NCBI GenBank assembly: GCA_900557635.1
Contig: USTB01000008.1
Location: 1-12,743, forward strand
Length of the DNA stretch: 12,743 bases
Source of the DNA: an uncultured Eubacteriales bacterium
GTDB taxonomy: Bacteria > Bacillota_A > Clostridia > Oscillospirales > CAG-272
Reading direction: 5' to 3'
The number at the start of each line of letters is the position of its first letter. Position 1 is the first letter of the stretch. Both the position numbers and the translations under genes were made by a program. This document shows, piece after piece, positions 1-6,139 of the stretch. Under the pieces are notes generated by a model. That model saw only the letters and a list, made by a program, of their open reading frames with translations. It was not told the origin of the DNA and did not search any database.

Positions 1-19
1 AAGGCCCTTAACCGGGGTT

Positions 20-34
20 CGGGGCAGCGCCCCG
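20..34. repeat. GC-rich palindrome at window edge
   Basis: A perfect 6-bp stem, CGGGGC / GCCCCG, encloses the loop AGC. The surrounding sequence (an ACCGGGGTTC run followed by the palindrome) resembles the short intergenic GGGGC-nnn-GCCCC palindromes that I recall as being common in Clostridia; that is memory, not a search. It lies downstream of the minus-strand gene ending at 82 and could act as its terminator, but the window shows no U-tract, and the left side is cut at base 1. Confidence 0.5.
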
Positions 35-79
35 CGTACTCCCCGTACTCCCCGCGTAACCCGCGTACTCCCCGCGCGT
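30..79. repeat. Degenerate ~10-bp tandem repeats (CCCCGCGTACT-like)
   Basis: Five imperfect units follow one another: CCCCGCGTACT, CCCCGTACT, CCCCGCGTAA, CCCGCGTACT and CCCCGCGCGT. They sit between the palindrome at 20-34 and the stop codon of the minus-strand gene at 82. Unit length varies from 9 to 11 bp, so this looks like a slippage-prone low-complexity tract rather than a regulatory array. Confidence 0.6.
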
Positions 80-81
80 CC

Positions 82-537
82 TCAGCGGGCGTCGGGCTGA
101 GCAAGGAGATACTTTTTCATCTCGTCCAAGCCTGCTTCCTCCAGCTCCAAAAGATCGCGGGCAAGACTCACGGCACGACGGTCGGCGCCGGAATACTTTT
201 CGATCTGCTCGGAGATGTCGCGAATGCCCATGGAACTGCCCTTGATGAGCATATCAGCCACACGGGGGATTGAGCTGTCGATAGAGAGATTCATTTTCAG
301 CATCGCGTTGGCGGACGCCTTTTCAAACCCGTTCAGACCCGCCTTTTCGGGATCGGGCGAACCCTCATCCGTCAGGAGCTTTCCTGCGGATTTTTTAATA
401 TCCTCATAACGGGCAAGACGGTTTTCCACGGCGGTGCGGAAATCGCCGTCGGTTTTTTCCGCGATCTGCGGCAGGGTCTGTGTCCCCATGGATGCATTTT
501 TGTAGACGAATGCAAGAAGATTTTGTGTATCGTTCAT
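82..537 (-). CDS. Small helical protein of unknown function
   Basis: A 151-residue protein I do not recognise. No signal peptide, membrane segment or cysteine is visible. It is rich in Ala, Leu, Glu, Lys and Asp, and amphipathic stretches (about residues 36-55, 70-85, 105-118 and 121-145) suggest a four-helix bundle, perhaps ferritin-like, but no paired metal-binding ExxH motif is evident. The start is well supported: an AAAGGAG ribosome binding site lies about 7 bases upstream of the ATG at 535-537. The gene stands alone: the next minus-strand gene upstream is the repeat protein, separated by a 391-bp spacer with hairpins. I saw no convincing promoter in that spacer. It is most likely a soluble cytoplasmic protein of clostridial type; any functional label would be a guess. 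Confidence 0.75.
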   Translation of the reverse strand: MNDTQNLLAFVYKNASMGTQTLPQIAEKTDGDFRTAVENRLARYEDIKKSAGKLLTDEGSPDPEKAGLNGFEKASANAMLKMNLSIDSSIPRVADMLIKGSSMGIRDISEQIEKYSGADRRAVSLARDLLELEEAGLDEMKKYLLAQPDAR

Positions 538-799
538 TTTCGTGCTCCTTTTTTATTGTGTCAGAAAACGTACCGTGCCTTCTGCGCCGATACCTGAATG
601 AAAGCAGTGGATCTCATAAGACAGTATTTCCGAAAATTGCGAAAATATCACACAGAAGCAGCGCAAAAGCGAACAAAGTAACCGCATTTTGTTCCCTGTT
701 CACCGCACAGGCACAGTATTATTCGCAGGAATCCGCATCCGACCCCTGTTGCGTATCCTGATCTGTCCCGATTCGGACGCGGCATTTTACACAGAAAGC

Positions 800-857
800 A
801 AAACGATCCTTCCGATACACCGTGGCATCACCACGATGATATCGGAAGGATCGTTTT
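800..857 (-). terminator. Long hairpin terminator after the repeat-protein gene
   Basis: Perfect 18-bp arms at 800-817 and 840-857 (AAAACGATCCTTCCGATA against its reverse complement) enclose a 22-base loop that holds its own 5-bp stem, CGTGG (821-825) / CCACG (831-835). On the minus strand the outer arm ends in TTTT and is followed by GCTTTCT; on the plus strand it is followed by TTTT-ATATTTTT. It can therefore act in both directions. It lies about 70 bases past the stop of the repeat-protein gene. The arm is much longer than a usual intrinsic terminator. Confidence 0.75.
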
Positions 858-882
858 ATATTTTTCCCGTTTTTCGGATCGC

Positions 883-910
883 ACGGCGATACCGAAGCGG
901 TATCGTCCGT
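883..910. other. Second hairpin just past the repeat-protein stop
   Basis: Perfect 8-bp arms CGATACCG (887-894) and CGGTATCG (898-905) enclose a 3-base loop. A further 4 pairs, ACGG (883-886) with CCGT (907-910), extend the stem past one bulged T. It begins 18 bases after the stop codon of the minus-strand gene. No U-tract follows it on the minus strand, so alone it is more likely a 3' end stabiliser or pause element than a terminator. Confidence 0.6.
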
Positions 911-928
911 TGACGTCAAACAGGAAGA

Positions 929-3928
929 TTAGCCGTTGATCTTCGGAGGCGTGAGTTTTTTACAGTTGGCAAACGCATCCTCCGCGATAGAAGTCACGCT
1001 GTCCGGAATCGAGACGGACGACAGCGCGGCGCAACTATAGAACGCACCTTTGCCAATGGTCGTCAAACCGTCCGGAAGCACAACCGATGTCAACTTGTTA
1101 CAACGGCGGAACGCATATTCTCCGATGGTCACCACGCCTTTAGGAATCGTGAGCGAGGTCAGCTTGACGCAATCCGCAAAGGCATAGTCACTGATATTCG
1201 CGACACCGCTTCCGAGCTTGGCTTCAACCAGGGAACTGCACCCGTTAAATGCGGCTCTTCCGAGGCTCGTCACCGTATCCGGAATCGTAATGGATGTCAA
1301 AGACGTGCATTTGTAAAAAGCATATGCGCCTATACTTTTTAAGCCCTTCGGAAGCGAAACCGTAGTCAAGCCGGAGCAACCGTAGAAGGCGTAGTTACTG
1401 ATATTCGTTTCTTTTGTAAGAACCAGTATTTTCAAAGAGGCGGGAACATATCTCGGGGTGTCATAGACAGAGGTCGTGCCGAAAATGTAACCGAAAATGT
1501 CGGTACGTGAGGAAGACGAAATGTACGGCAATTGCATAGACGTCAAGCCAGTGCAACCTGCAAATGCGGAGAATCCGATGCTCTTTACACTGTCCGGAAC
1601 CGTAACCGAGGTCAGTCCGCTACATCCATAAAATGCTTTTTCACCGATCTCCTCCAAACCGTACGACATACTAACCGAGGTCAGCCCCGAGCAACCGTAG
1701 AACGCACCGTATCCGATCCTCTTTACGCTACCCGGGATCGCGATCGAGGTCAAGCTCGTACAATTACCAAAGGCAGATTCTCCGATGCTCGTCACACCGT
1801 ACGGAATATTGACCGATGTCAGTCCCGAACAATATCTGAAGGCGCTATAGCCTATGCTTTGAACGCTGTTCGGAAGTTTGATCGTTGTAAGTCGGCGGCA
1901 AAGTAAAAACGCACAATTGTCGATCTTTGTCGCTTTGGTAATGATCACCTTTCTCAGGGAGGCGGGAACACGATCTGCCTGAATACTTGGCTTATAAGCA
2001 CCGAAAAGGTAACCGATATAGGAGCTCCCTGATGCGTCCATGGTCTCGCCGACATACGGCAGGGTCATTTGGTACAATCCGGTGCAGGCACCGAACGAAT
2101 TCCAGCCGATGCGTACCACGCTGTCGGGCACAGTCACATACATCAAGCCGGTGCAACCGTAGAACGCACGGTTGCCGATCGTCTCCAAATCGTTCGGAAG
2201 ATCAAGGAAGGTGAGTCCGGTGCAACAGTAAAAGGCGCGGGCATCGATATCGATAACGCTGTCGGGAATGATCACGTCAAGCAAGCCCGAGCAATCGCGG
2301 AATGCGGAGTCTCCTATAGTCACCACCCCTTCCGGAATGGTAAATTCAGTCAACGAGGCACAGCCGCGGAACATGCCGTACTCTATGGTTTTGATGTTGG
2401 CGGGTAATGTGACGGACTGCAAGGCGGCACAACCGCAAAAGGCATTTTCGCCGATGCTCGTCACACTGTCGGGCACCGAAATCGAGGTCAAGGCGGCGCA
2501 ATTGCGGAACGCGGAAGTGCCGATGGTCTTAACACCGCTCGGAAGCGTGAACGACGTCAGCTTTTTGCAGGAATTGAATGCATCCTCGCGTATTTGCGTC
2601 ACACTGTCCGGTATGGAAACCGAGGTCATGGCGATGCAATTGCGGAAGGTTCCCGCTTCGATCTCCTCAACCCTGTCCGAAATGGTAACGGACGACAGCT
2701 TTTGACAATTGTAAAACGCATACTTGCCGATGCGGGTAACGCTTTCGGGAATGACAACAGAGGTCATACGATAGCAACCGCTGAATGCATAAGCGCCGAT
2801 CTCCTCAACACCCTCCGAGATGGTAACGGTCGTCAGAGAGAGACAATCCCGAAACGCATAATACTCTACCTGCTTCACATTCGCGGGAATGGTCACGGAG
2901 GTCAGCCTTTTGCAACCGGAAAAAGCGGATTTTCCGATGCCTGTAACACTGTCCGGAAGGGTAACGGAGGTAAGACGGATACAATCGGCGAATGCATAGC
3001 CGCCGATCGCGCCCACACCATCGTCAAGCACAACCTTTTTCAAACCGGTGCAATTTCGGAAGGCGGAAGGACCCACCATCTTCACACTGCCCGGGATCGT
3101 AACACTGCTCAAAGCGGTACAGCCCGAAAAAGCCGAGCCGAAGATATTCGTCACTCCGCCTCCGATCGTGACCGAGGTCAAGCCGGTGCAGTTTAGGAAC
3201 GCGGAAGCACCAATCGTTTTTACTCTGTCCGGAATGGTCATCGAGGTCAGACCCGTGCAGTCGGAAAACGCACCGCTACCTATGCCTGTGACGTTGTCCG
3301 AAAGGATCACGGATGTAAGCCCGCTGCAACCGGCAAACGCATTGGGTTGGATCCGCGTCGCCTTGGTTATCGTGACCCGCTTTAGAGATGTAGGTACATA
3401 CTTCTGATTCTCCTCATATGACGGAGCACCGAAAATATAACCGAAATGAGTGTATTTCGTCCCCCGCAGGGATTCGCCTGCAAAGGGCAGTGATATTTCC
3501 GTTAAGGCTGAACAATCGTAAAACGTATGATTTCCGATGCTTGTAACACTGTTCGGTATGGAAATCGAGGTCAATTGACTGCAACCGGAAAACGCACTTG
3601 GTCCGATGCTTGTGACACTGCTCGGTATTGAAACCGAAGTCAATTGCTTGCAAGCGCGGAACGCACGGCTTTCGAAAAAGGTAACACCGTTGTTAATTAC
3701 AGTTTGCTTGATCTTGCTTCTGTACTGATCCCACGGGGTTATGTTTGGATCATCGCTGTCCTGCATATCTCCGATTCCGGAAACGGTAAGCGTCTCGAAC
3801 GTCCATTTGAGGTTGTCCCCGCAAGTGCCGGAGACATCGCTTGCAAATACCGTAATGGAGCCGAAAACAACTGAGACAGCCATCATGACCCCGATCAGCA
3901 GACACAACTTAAACGATTGATGCTTCAT
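929..3928 (-). CDS. Secreted BspA-type leucine-rich repeat (LRR_5) protein
   Basis: A 999-residue exported protein built almost wholly of 23-residue BspA-like leucine-rich repeats (consensus AF-x-x-C-x-x-LTSVTIPDSVTSIG), the family of surface adhesins first described in Bacteroides and Treponema and common in gut Clostridia. I count 35 F-x-x-C units. They fall into four blocks (3, 19, 6 and 7) split by three longer variant units carrying GY[IL]FG and VP[TA]SL (near residues 147-198, 623-674 and 800-848). The signal peptide has a hydrophobic stretch at about residues 9-28 and a likely cleavage after Ala29 (VFA/SD). No LPXTG, membrane anchor, dockerin or SLH domain is present; the protein ends soon after the last repeat. 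The start is the ATG at 3928, because GGAG lies 7 bases upstream; a TTG six codons earlier has no such site. Transcription is monocistronic, from a divergent promoter region to the hairpin at 800-857. Function beyond adhesion or protein binding is inference. Confidence 0.93.
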   Translation of the reverse strand: MKHQSFKLCLLIGVMMAVSVVFGSITVFASDVSGTCGDNLKWTFETLTVSGIGDMQDSDDPNITPWDQYRSKIKQTVINNGVTFFESRAFRACKQLTSVSIPSSVTSIGPSAFSGCSQLTSISIPNSVTSIGNHTFYDCSALTEISLPFAGESLRGTKYTHFGYIFGAPSYEENQKYVPTSLKRVTITKATRIQPNAFAGCSGLTSVILSDNVTGIGSGAFSDCTGLTSMTIPDRVKTIGASAFLNCTGLTSVTIGGGVTNIFGSAFSGCTALSSVTIPGSVKMVGPSAFRNCTGLKKVVLDDGVGAIGGYAFADCIRLTSVTLPDSVTGIGKSAFSGCKRLTSVTIPANVKQVEYYAFRDCLSLTTVTISEGVEEIGAYAFSGCYRMTSVVIPESVTRIGKYAFYNCQKLSSVTISDRVEEIEAGTFRNCIAMTSVSIPDSVTQIREDAFNSCKKLTSFTLPSGVKTIGTSAFRNCAALTSISVPDSVTSIGENAFCGCAALQSVTLPANIKTIEYGMFRGCASLTEFTIPEGVVTIGDSAFRDCSGLLDVIIPDSVIDIDARAFYCCTGLTFLDLPNDLETIGNRAFYGCTGLMYVTVPDSVVRIGWNSFGACTGLYQMTLPYVGETMDASGSSYIGYLFGAYKPSIQADRVPASLRKVIITKATKIDNCAFLLCRRLTTIKLPNSVQSIGYSAFRYCSGLTSVNIPYGVTSIGESAFGNCTSLTSIAIPGSVKRIGYGAFYGCSGLTSVSMSYGLEEIGEKAFYGCSGLTSVTVPDSVKSIGFSAFAGCTGLTSMQLPYISSSSRTDIFGYIFGTTSVYDTPRYVPASLKILVLTKETNISNYAFYGCSGLTTVSLPKGLKSIGAYAFYKCTSLTSITIPDTVTSLGRAAFNGCSSLVEAKLGSGVANISDYAFADCVKLTSLTIPKGVVTIGEYAFRRCNKLTSVVLPDGLTTIGKGAFYSCAALSSVSIPDSVTSIAEDAFANCKKLTPPKING

Positions 3929-3969
3929 GATTCTTCTCCAATTCAAAGATTTACAGTATATTCATGTTT

Positions 3970-3996
3970 GTTATAACATGCTGCGGCAAAAAACAA
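3970..3996 (-). promoter_or_regulatory. Possible promoter of the repeat-protein gene
   Basis: On the minus strand, an extended -10 (TG-T-TATAAC, hexamer 3970-3975) lies 15 bases downstream of TTGTTT (3991-3996). The spacing is short of the usual 17, but the TG extension can make up for a weak -35. It would give a leader of about 35 bases before the ATG at 3928. Tentative. Confidence 0.4.
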
Positions 3997-4068
3997 TAGC
4001 AGTAACCGAAAAGGCAGTTTTGGCGGGTTTTCGTCCGTTACCGTGAGCCTAAAAAAAGCAGAATTCTC

Positions 4069-4097
4069 TTGCAAGCGCCCTCCATATGTGATATGAT
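4069..4097 (+). promoter_or_regulatory. Sigma-70-type promoter of the DUF4304-like gene
   Basis: TTGCAA (4069-4074) and TATGAT (4092-4097) are separated by exactly 17 bases, and TG stands one base before the -10, making an extended -10. Expected transcription start is near 4104, about 44 bases before the ATG at 4148. Spacing, match and position all agree. Confidence 0.65.
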
Positions 4098-4147
4098 AGA
4101 GAAAAAGGAAAGTTAAGAGCCGACATAGACAGAAAGGGGGTAGGCGC

Positions 4148-5008
4148 ATGGTTTCCGCATTTGTTTTTTCCGAAAATAAAAAAAAGCCCGATGTCACACA
4201 GGCGGTGGATACCATCGAGGCGGTTGTTTATGCGGCACTCAAGCCGCACGGATTTTGTCGGAACGGAAGAACACTGCACCGTTTTGTCTCGGGCGACATT
4301 TCGCAGGTCATTCATTTTGAGACGGGAAAGCAGATGCAAAACCACGGCGGACTTCTGCGCGTCAATACGGGCATTCGTGTGCCGGAATGCGCCGAGAGGG
4401 ACTTTTTCTACGTGCGCAACGCAAGAACTGTGTACCGTATCTCCGAGTGCAACATCCGCTCCGAGCTGGGAGCGGTGCGCGGCGGGCGCGAGAAATGGTT
4501 TGACCTGACTGCACGCCCGTCACGGCTTGCCGGGAAAATACGGAAGATCATCGAGCGCCGCGTGCTTCCCGCATTTGACGTACTGAACAGCCGCGAGAGC
4601 ATTCTTGCCCGCCGCCGCGACCTTCCGCGCCTCGATGCGCTCACCTGCCGCACGCTCCTGCTTGACGAAGCCATGATATACGGCACAGCGGGCAACCTGA
4701 ATACGGCAAAGGAGAAATTCGATGCCTACTATCAGACCGAGGTCGCGGCGTACACCGGGCAGGAAGCGAAAGGAACGCGGCGCTATCTGAAAAAGGGAGA
4801 GCGGCGCTCCTTCCACGGACAAACGATCACCGCCGAAAAAAGCGGTTACATAACCGTTTACGGCGGTGATCGGGAGCATATGGACGCGCTTGACGCATTG
4901 GCGGCAAGGGTGCGCATCTGGATATCCGAAGGCGCGGCAGGCGCAAACAACGGAAAGACCAAAAAAGACGGATGCGCCGAAACCTGCGAAAAACCCCTTA
5001 ACGGATAA
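4148..5008 (+). CDS. DUF4304-like domain protein
   Basis: A 286-residue cytoplasmic protein with no signal peptide or membrane helix. The N-terminal half (about residues 20-145) resembles DUF4304: a 'LKPHGFCRNGRTLHRF' opening, then an I-x-Q-V-I-H-F strand and a 'GGLLRVNTGIRVPE' strand. The function of this domain is unknown. Residues about 150-250 are helical and unassigned. The tail (from about 258) is polar and low-complexity, with two Cys. An AAAGGGGG ribosome binding site ends 7 bases before the ATG, and a good promoter lies upstream. The last 11 bases overlap the end of the convergent reductase gene, so no terminator can separate the two; the first plus-strand terminator seen is at 5628-5650, on the far side of the reductase gene. 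The family call rests on remembered motifs and is moderately sure; the coding call is firm. Confidence 0.75.
   Translation: MVSAFVFSENKKKPDVTQAVDTIEAVVYAALKPHGFCRNGRTLHRFVSGDISQVIHFETGKQMQNHGGLLRVNTGIRVPECAERDFFYVRNARTVYRISECNIRSELGAVRGGREKWFDLTARPSRLAGKIRKIIERRVLPAFDVLNSRESILARRRDLPRLDALTCRTLLLDEAMIYGTAGNLNTAKEKFDAYYQTEVAAYTGQEAKGTRRYLKKGERRSFHGQTITAEKSGYITVYGGDREHMDALDALAARVRIWISEGAAGANNGKTKKDGCAETCEKPLNG
4824..4872. repeat. Nested inverted repeat inside the DUF4304-like gene
   Basis: Perfect 12-bp outer arms, CGATCACCGCCG (4824-4835) and CGGCGGTGATCG (4861-4872), surround a second perfect pair, CGGTTA (4843-4848) and TAACCG (4851-4856). The AAAAAA and TTTA stretches between them can pair in part. 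All of it is in frame in the coding sequence (region TITAEKSGYITVYGG), so codon constraint alone does not explain so many pairs. Confidence 0.6.
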
Positions 5009-5615
5009 AGTTTGTGGGCGTATACGGCTCCCGCGCGGGGATGCCGTAAGCCTCCCTGCCCAAGGCAATGCTCTTCATCAGGAAGGTCATGTTGCGCGCC
5101 AGTGTGCGCATGCCCTGCAAGCCCTCGGCGTCCTGTTCAGCGTCGCCGATGTCCCTGCCGTGAATGCTGTTCCAATACTGACCGCTTGCAATGGGCATGC
5201 CCGAAATGGCAAAGAACTTGTTCAGCTCGTCAAATCCTGCGGACAGTCCGCCGCGGCGCGCGGCGACCACAGCCGCACCCACCTTCATGGTCTTATCAAA
5301 ATGCGTACTGTAAAACAGTCTTGTCAGGAATGCAACAAGCGTCGCGTTTGCCGAAGCATAATAGATGGGGCTTCCCACCACCAGACCGTCGCATGCCTCG
5401 AATTTCGGCGCGGTTTCGTTCACGGTATCGTCGAACACGCACTTCCCGCTCTTCGCGCAGGAGCGACAGGCAATGCACCCGCGAATGTCGAGATTGCCGA
5501 CGTGCAACATCTCCACGTCAATCCCCTCGGTCAAAAAGACCTTTTCCATCTCATGCAGTGAGGTGTAGGTGTTGCCGCGGGCGCGCGGGCTTCCGTGAAT
5601 CATGAGTACCTTCAT
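4998..5615 (-). CDS. NADPH-dependent FMN reductase / iron-sulfur flavoprotein-like protein
   Basis: A 205-residue flavodoxin-fold protein of the FMN_red/Flavodoxin_2 group, cytoplasmic, which would bind FMN and pass electrons between NAD(P)H or other carriers and an unknown acceptor. Visible motifs: beta-strand MKVLMIHGSP then RARGNT (residues 8-16), the FMN phosphate loop; a compact cysteine cluster C47-x2-C50-x2-C53-x5-C59, the pattern of Isf-type iron-sulfur flavoproteins that holds a [4Fe-4S] cluster; and GSPIYYASANATL (81-93), the second flavin loop. Length fits the family. The ATG at 5615 follows a strong GGGAGGAG site about 6 bases upstream. The stop overlaps the convergent DUF4304-like gene by 11 bases. 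The leader carries a 7-bp hairpin that partly overlaps the ribosome binding site on this strand. Substrate is unknown; single-domain members of this group are often annotated only as flavodoxin family proteins. Confidence 0.88.
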   Translation of the reverse strand: MKVLMIHGSPRARGNTYTSLHEMEKVFLTEGIDVEMLHVGNLDIRGCIACRSCAKSGKCVFDDTVNETAPKFEACDGLVVGSPIYYASANATLVAFLTRLFYSTHFDKTMKVGAAVVAARRGGLSAGFDELNKFFAISGMPIASGQYWNSIHGRDIGDAEQDAEGLQGMRTLARNMTFLMKSIALGREAYGIPAREPYTPTNFIR

Positions 5616-5627
5616 ACTGTTCTCCTC

Positions 5628-5650
5628 CCGATGCGCGGCATCGGTTTTTT
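5628..5650 (+). terminator. Plus-strand hairpin terminator (also reductase leader hairpin)
   Basis: Perfect 7-bp arms CCGATGC (5628-5634) and GCATCGG (5638-5644) with the loop GCG are followed at once by TTTTTT and then ATTATTTT on the plus strand, a textbook intrinsic terminator. The only plus-strand gene upstream is the DUF4304-like gene, whose transcript would therefore run antisense through the whole reductase gene. On the minus strand the same hairpin is in the reductase leader, and its final CGG bases run into the GGGAGGAG ribosome binding site. Confidence 0.65.
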
Positions 5651-5686
5651 ATTATTTTATGGTAATTGCAGTTGCAAATATAACCG

Positions 5687-5719
5687 AAAAGCCCATTTGC
5701 GCAAGGCAAACGGGCTTTT
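5687..5719. terminator. Bidirectional terminator of the peptide-transporter operon
   Basis: 14-base arms AAAAGCCCATTTGC (5687-5700) and GCAAACGGGCTTTT (5706-5719) pair at all but one position around a 5-base loop. The A-tract on one side and T-tract on the other give a U-run in either direction. It is downstream of the leftward transporter operon (last gene ends at 5835) and upstream of the reductase gene, so it most likely ends the operon transcript. Confidence 0.8.
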
Positions 5720-5728
5720 ATCGGGCTT

Positions 5729-5778
5729 CGCCGCGTCATTTTGAGGTGTCGGCTGTGCTATGCGCGAATGATGCGGCG
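5729..5778. other. Extra hairpin ahead of the operon terminator
   Basis: Arms CGCCGCGTCATT (5729-5740) and AATGATGCGGCG (5767-5778) pair over 12 positions with one G/T mismatch that can be a wobble pair in RNA. The loop is 26 bases. It lies in the operon 3' region between the last stop codon (5835) and the terminator at 5687-5719. It could protect the 3' end or be chance in GC-rich DNA. Confidence 0.45.
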
Positions 5779-5834
5779 ATGTCTCAGCACTGCAAAATCG
5801 AACCTCAATACCGCCAGGACATGCACGGACCGCT

Positions 5835-6134
5835 TCAGCGCCACACAAAGAGCAGAAGCCAGATCATCGCACCCAAGCCCACAATGAAGGCAAGCGCAAT
5901 GAGAAGCGCCGCCGCCAAAGCGCCGACGACGGCGGCAAAGCGCTCGTCGCGGTTCATGGTCGGTGCGGCATTTCCGTCCGACGTTTCCTGCGCGGCATCT
6001 GCGTCCCTGCGCTCCCGCTTTTTGGGATCGCGGTCGGGCGGACGGCGAAAGGTGAAGAGGGAGGACGGCGCGCCCACACCGGTCATATCGGCAATGCGGC
6101 GTCCGTCATCGTCATCATACGTGCGTTTTTTCAT
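5835..6134 (-). CDS. Small membrane protein with acidic/basic N-terminal tail
   Basis: A 99-residue protein. Residues 1-65 are highly charged (an early DDDD run, then Arg/Lys/Asp-rich) and look disordered. Residues 66-99 form one long hydrophobic stretch ending LLLFVWR, enough for a single long membrane helix or a tight hairpin. The start ATG lies 5 bases after the stop of the transporter ATPase gene. I see no good ribosome binding site in that gap, so translation probably depends on coupling to the gene before it. I recognise no family. Its place at the end of the peptide-importer operon suggests co-transcription, but a role in transport is unproven. Confidence 0.65.
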   Translation of the reverse strand: MKKRTYDDDDGRRIADMTGVGAPSSLFTFRRPPDRDPKKRERRDADAAQETSDGNAAPTMNRDERFAAVVGALAAALLIALAFIVGLGAMIWLLLFVWR

Positions 6135-6139
6135 GGCAA

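Larger units (their letters stand above)
538..928. other. 391-bp intergenic spacer with two hairpins
   Basis: No supported gene. The only open frames (74-93 codons) lack ribosome binding sites and recognisable protein, and one runs straight through the hairpins. The half near 540-790 is AT-richer and featureless to my eye, apart from probably holding the promoter of the gene ending at 82. The half near 800-910 holds two separate strong inverted repeats listed below. Confidence 0.6.

Noticed and set aside
480..919. Small frames of 66-93 codons in the 538-928 spacer
   Set aside because: No ribosome binding sites, no recognisable sequence, and one passes through both hairpins.
1532..3407. Several plus-strand open frames of 75-200 codons across the repeat-protein gene
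   Set aside because: They are antisense shadows of the 69-base repeat; their translations show the same periodicity in a wrong frame, and no ribosome binding sites precede them.
929..3928. Regular ~69-base periodicity that could suggest a CRISPR or satellite array
   Set aside because: The units are divergent at DNA level, in frame, and encode a clear leucine-rich repeat protein; there are no identical repeats with unique spacers.
3929..3946. TTG start six codons upstream for the repeat protein
   Set aside because: It would place the GGAG ribosome binding site inside the gene; the ATG at 3928 has correct spacing and gives a normal signal peptide.
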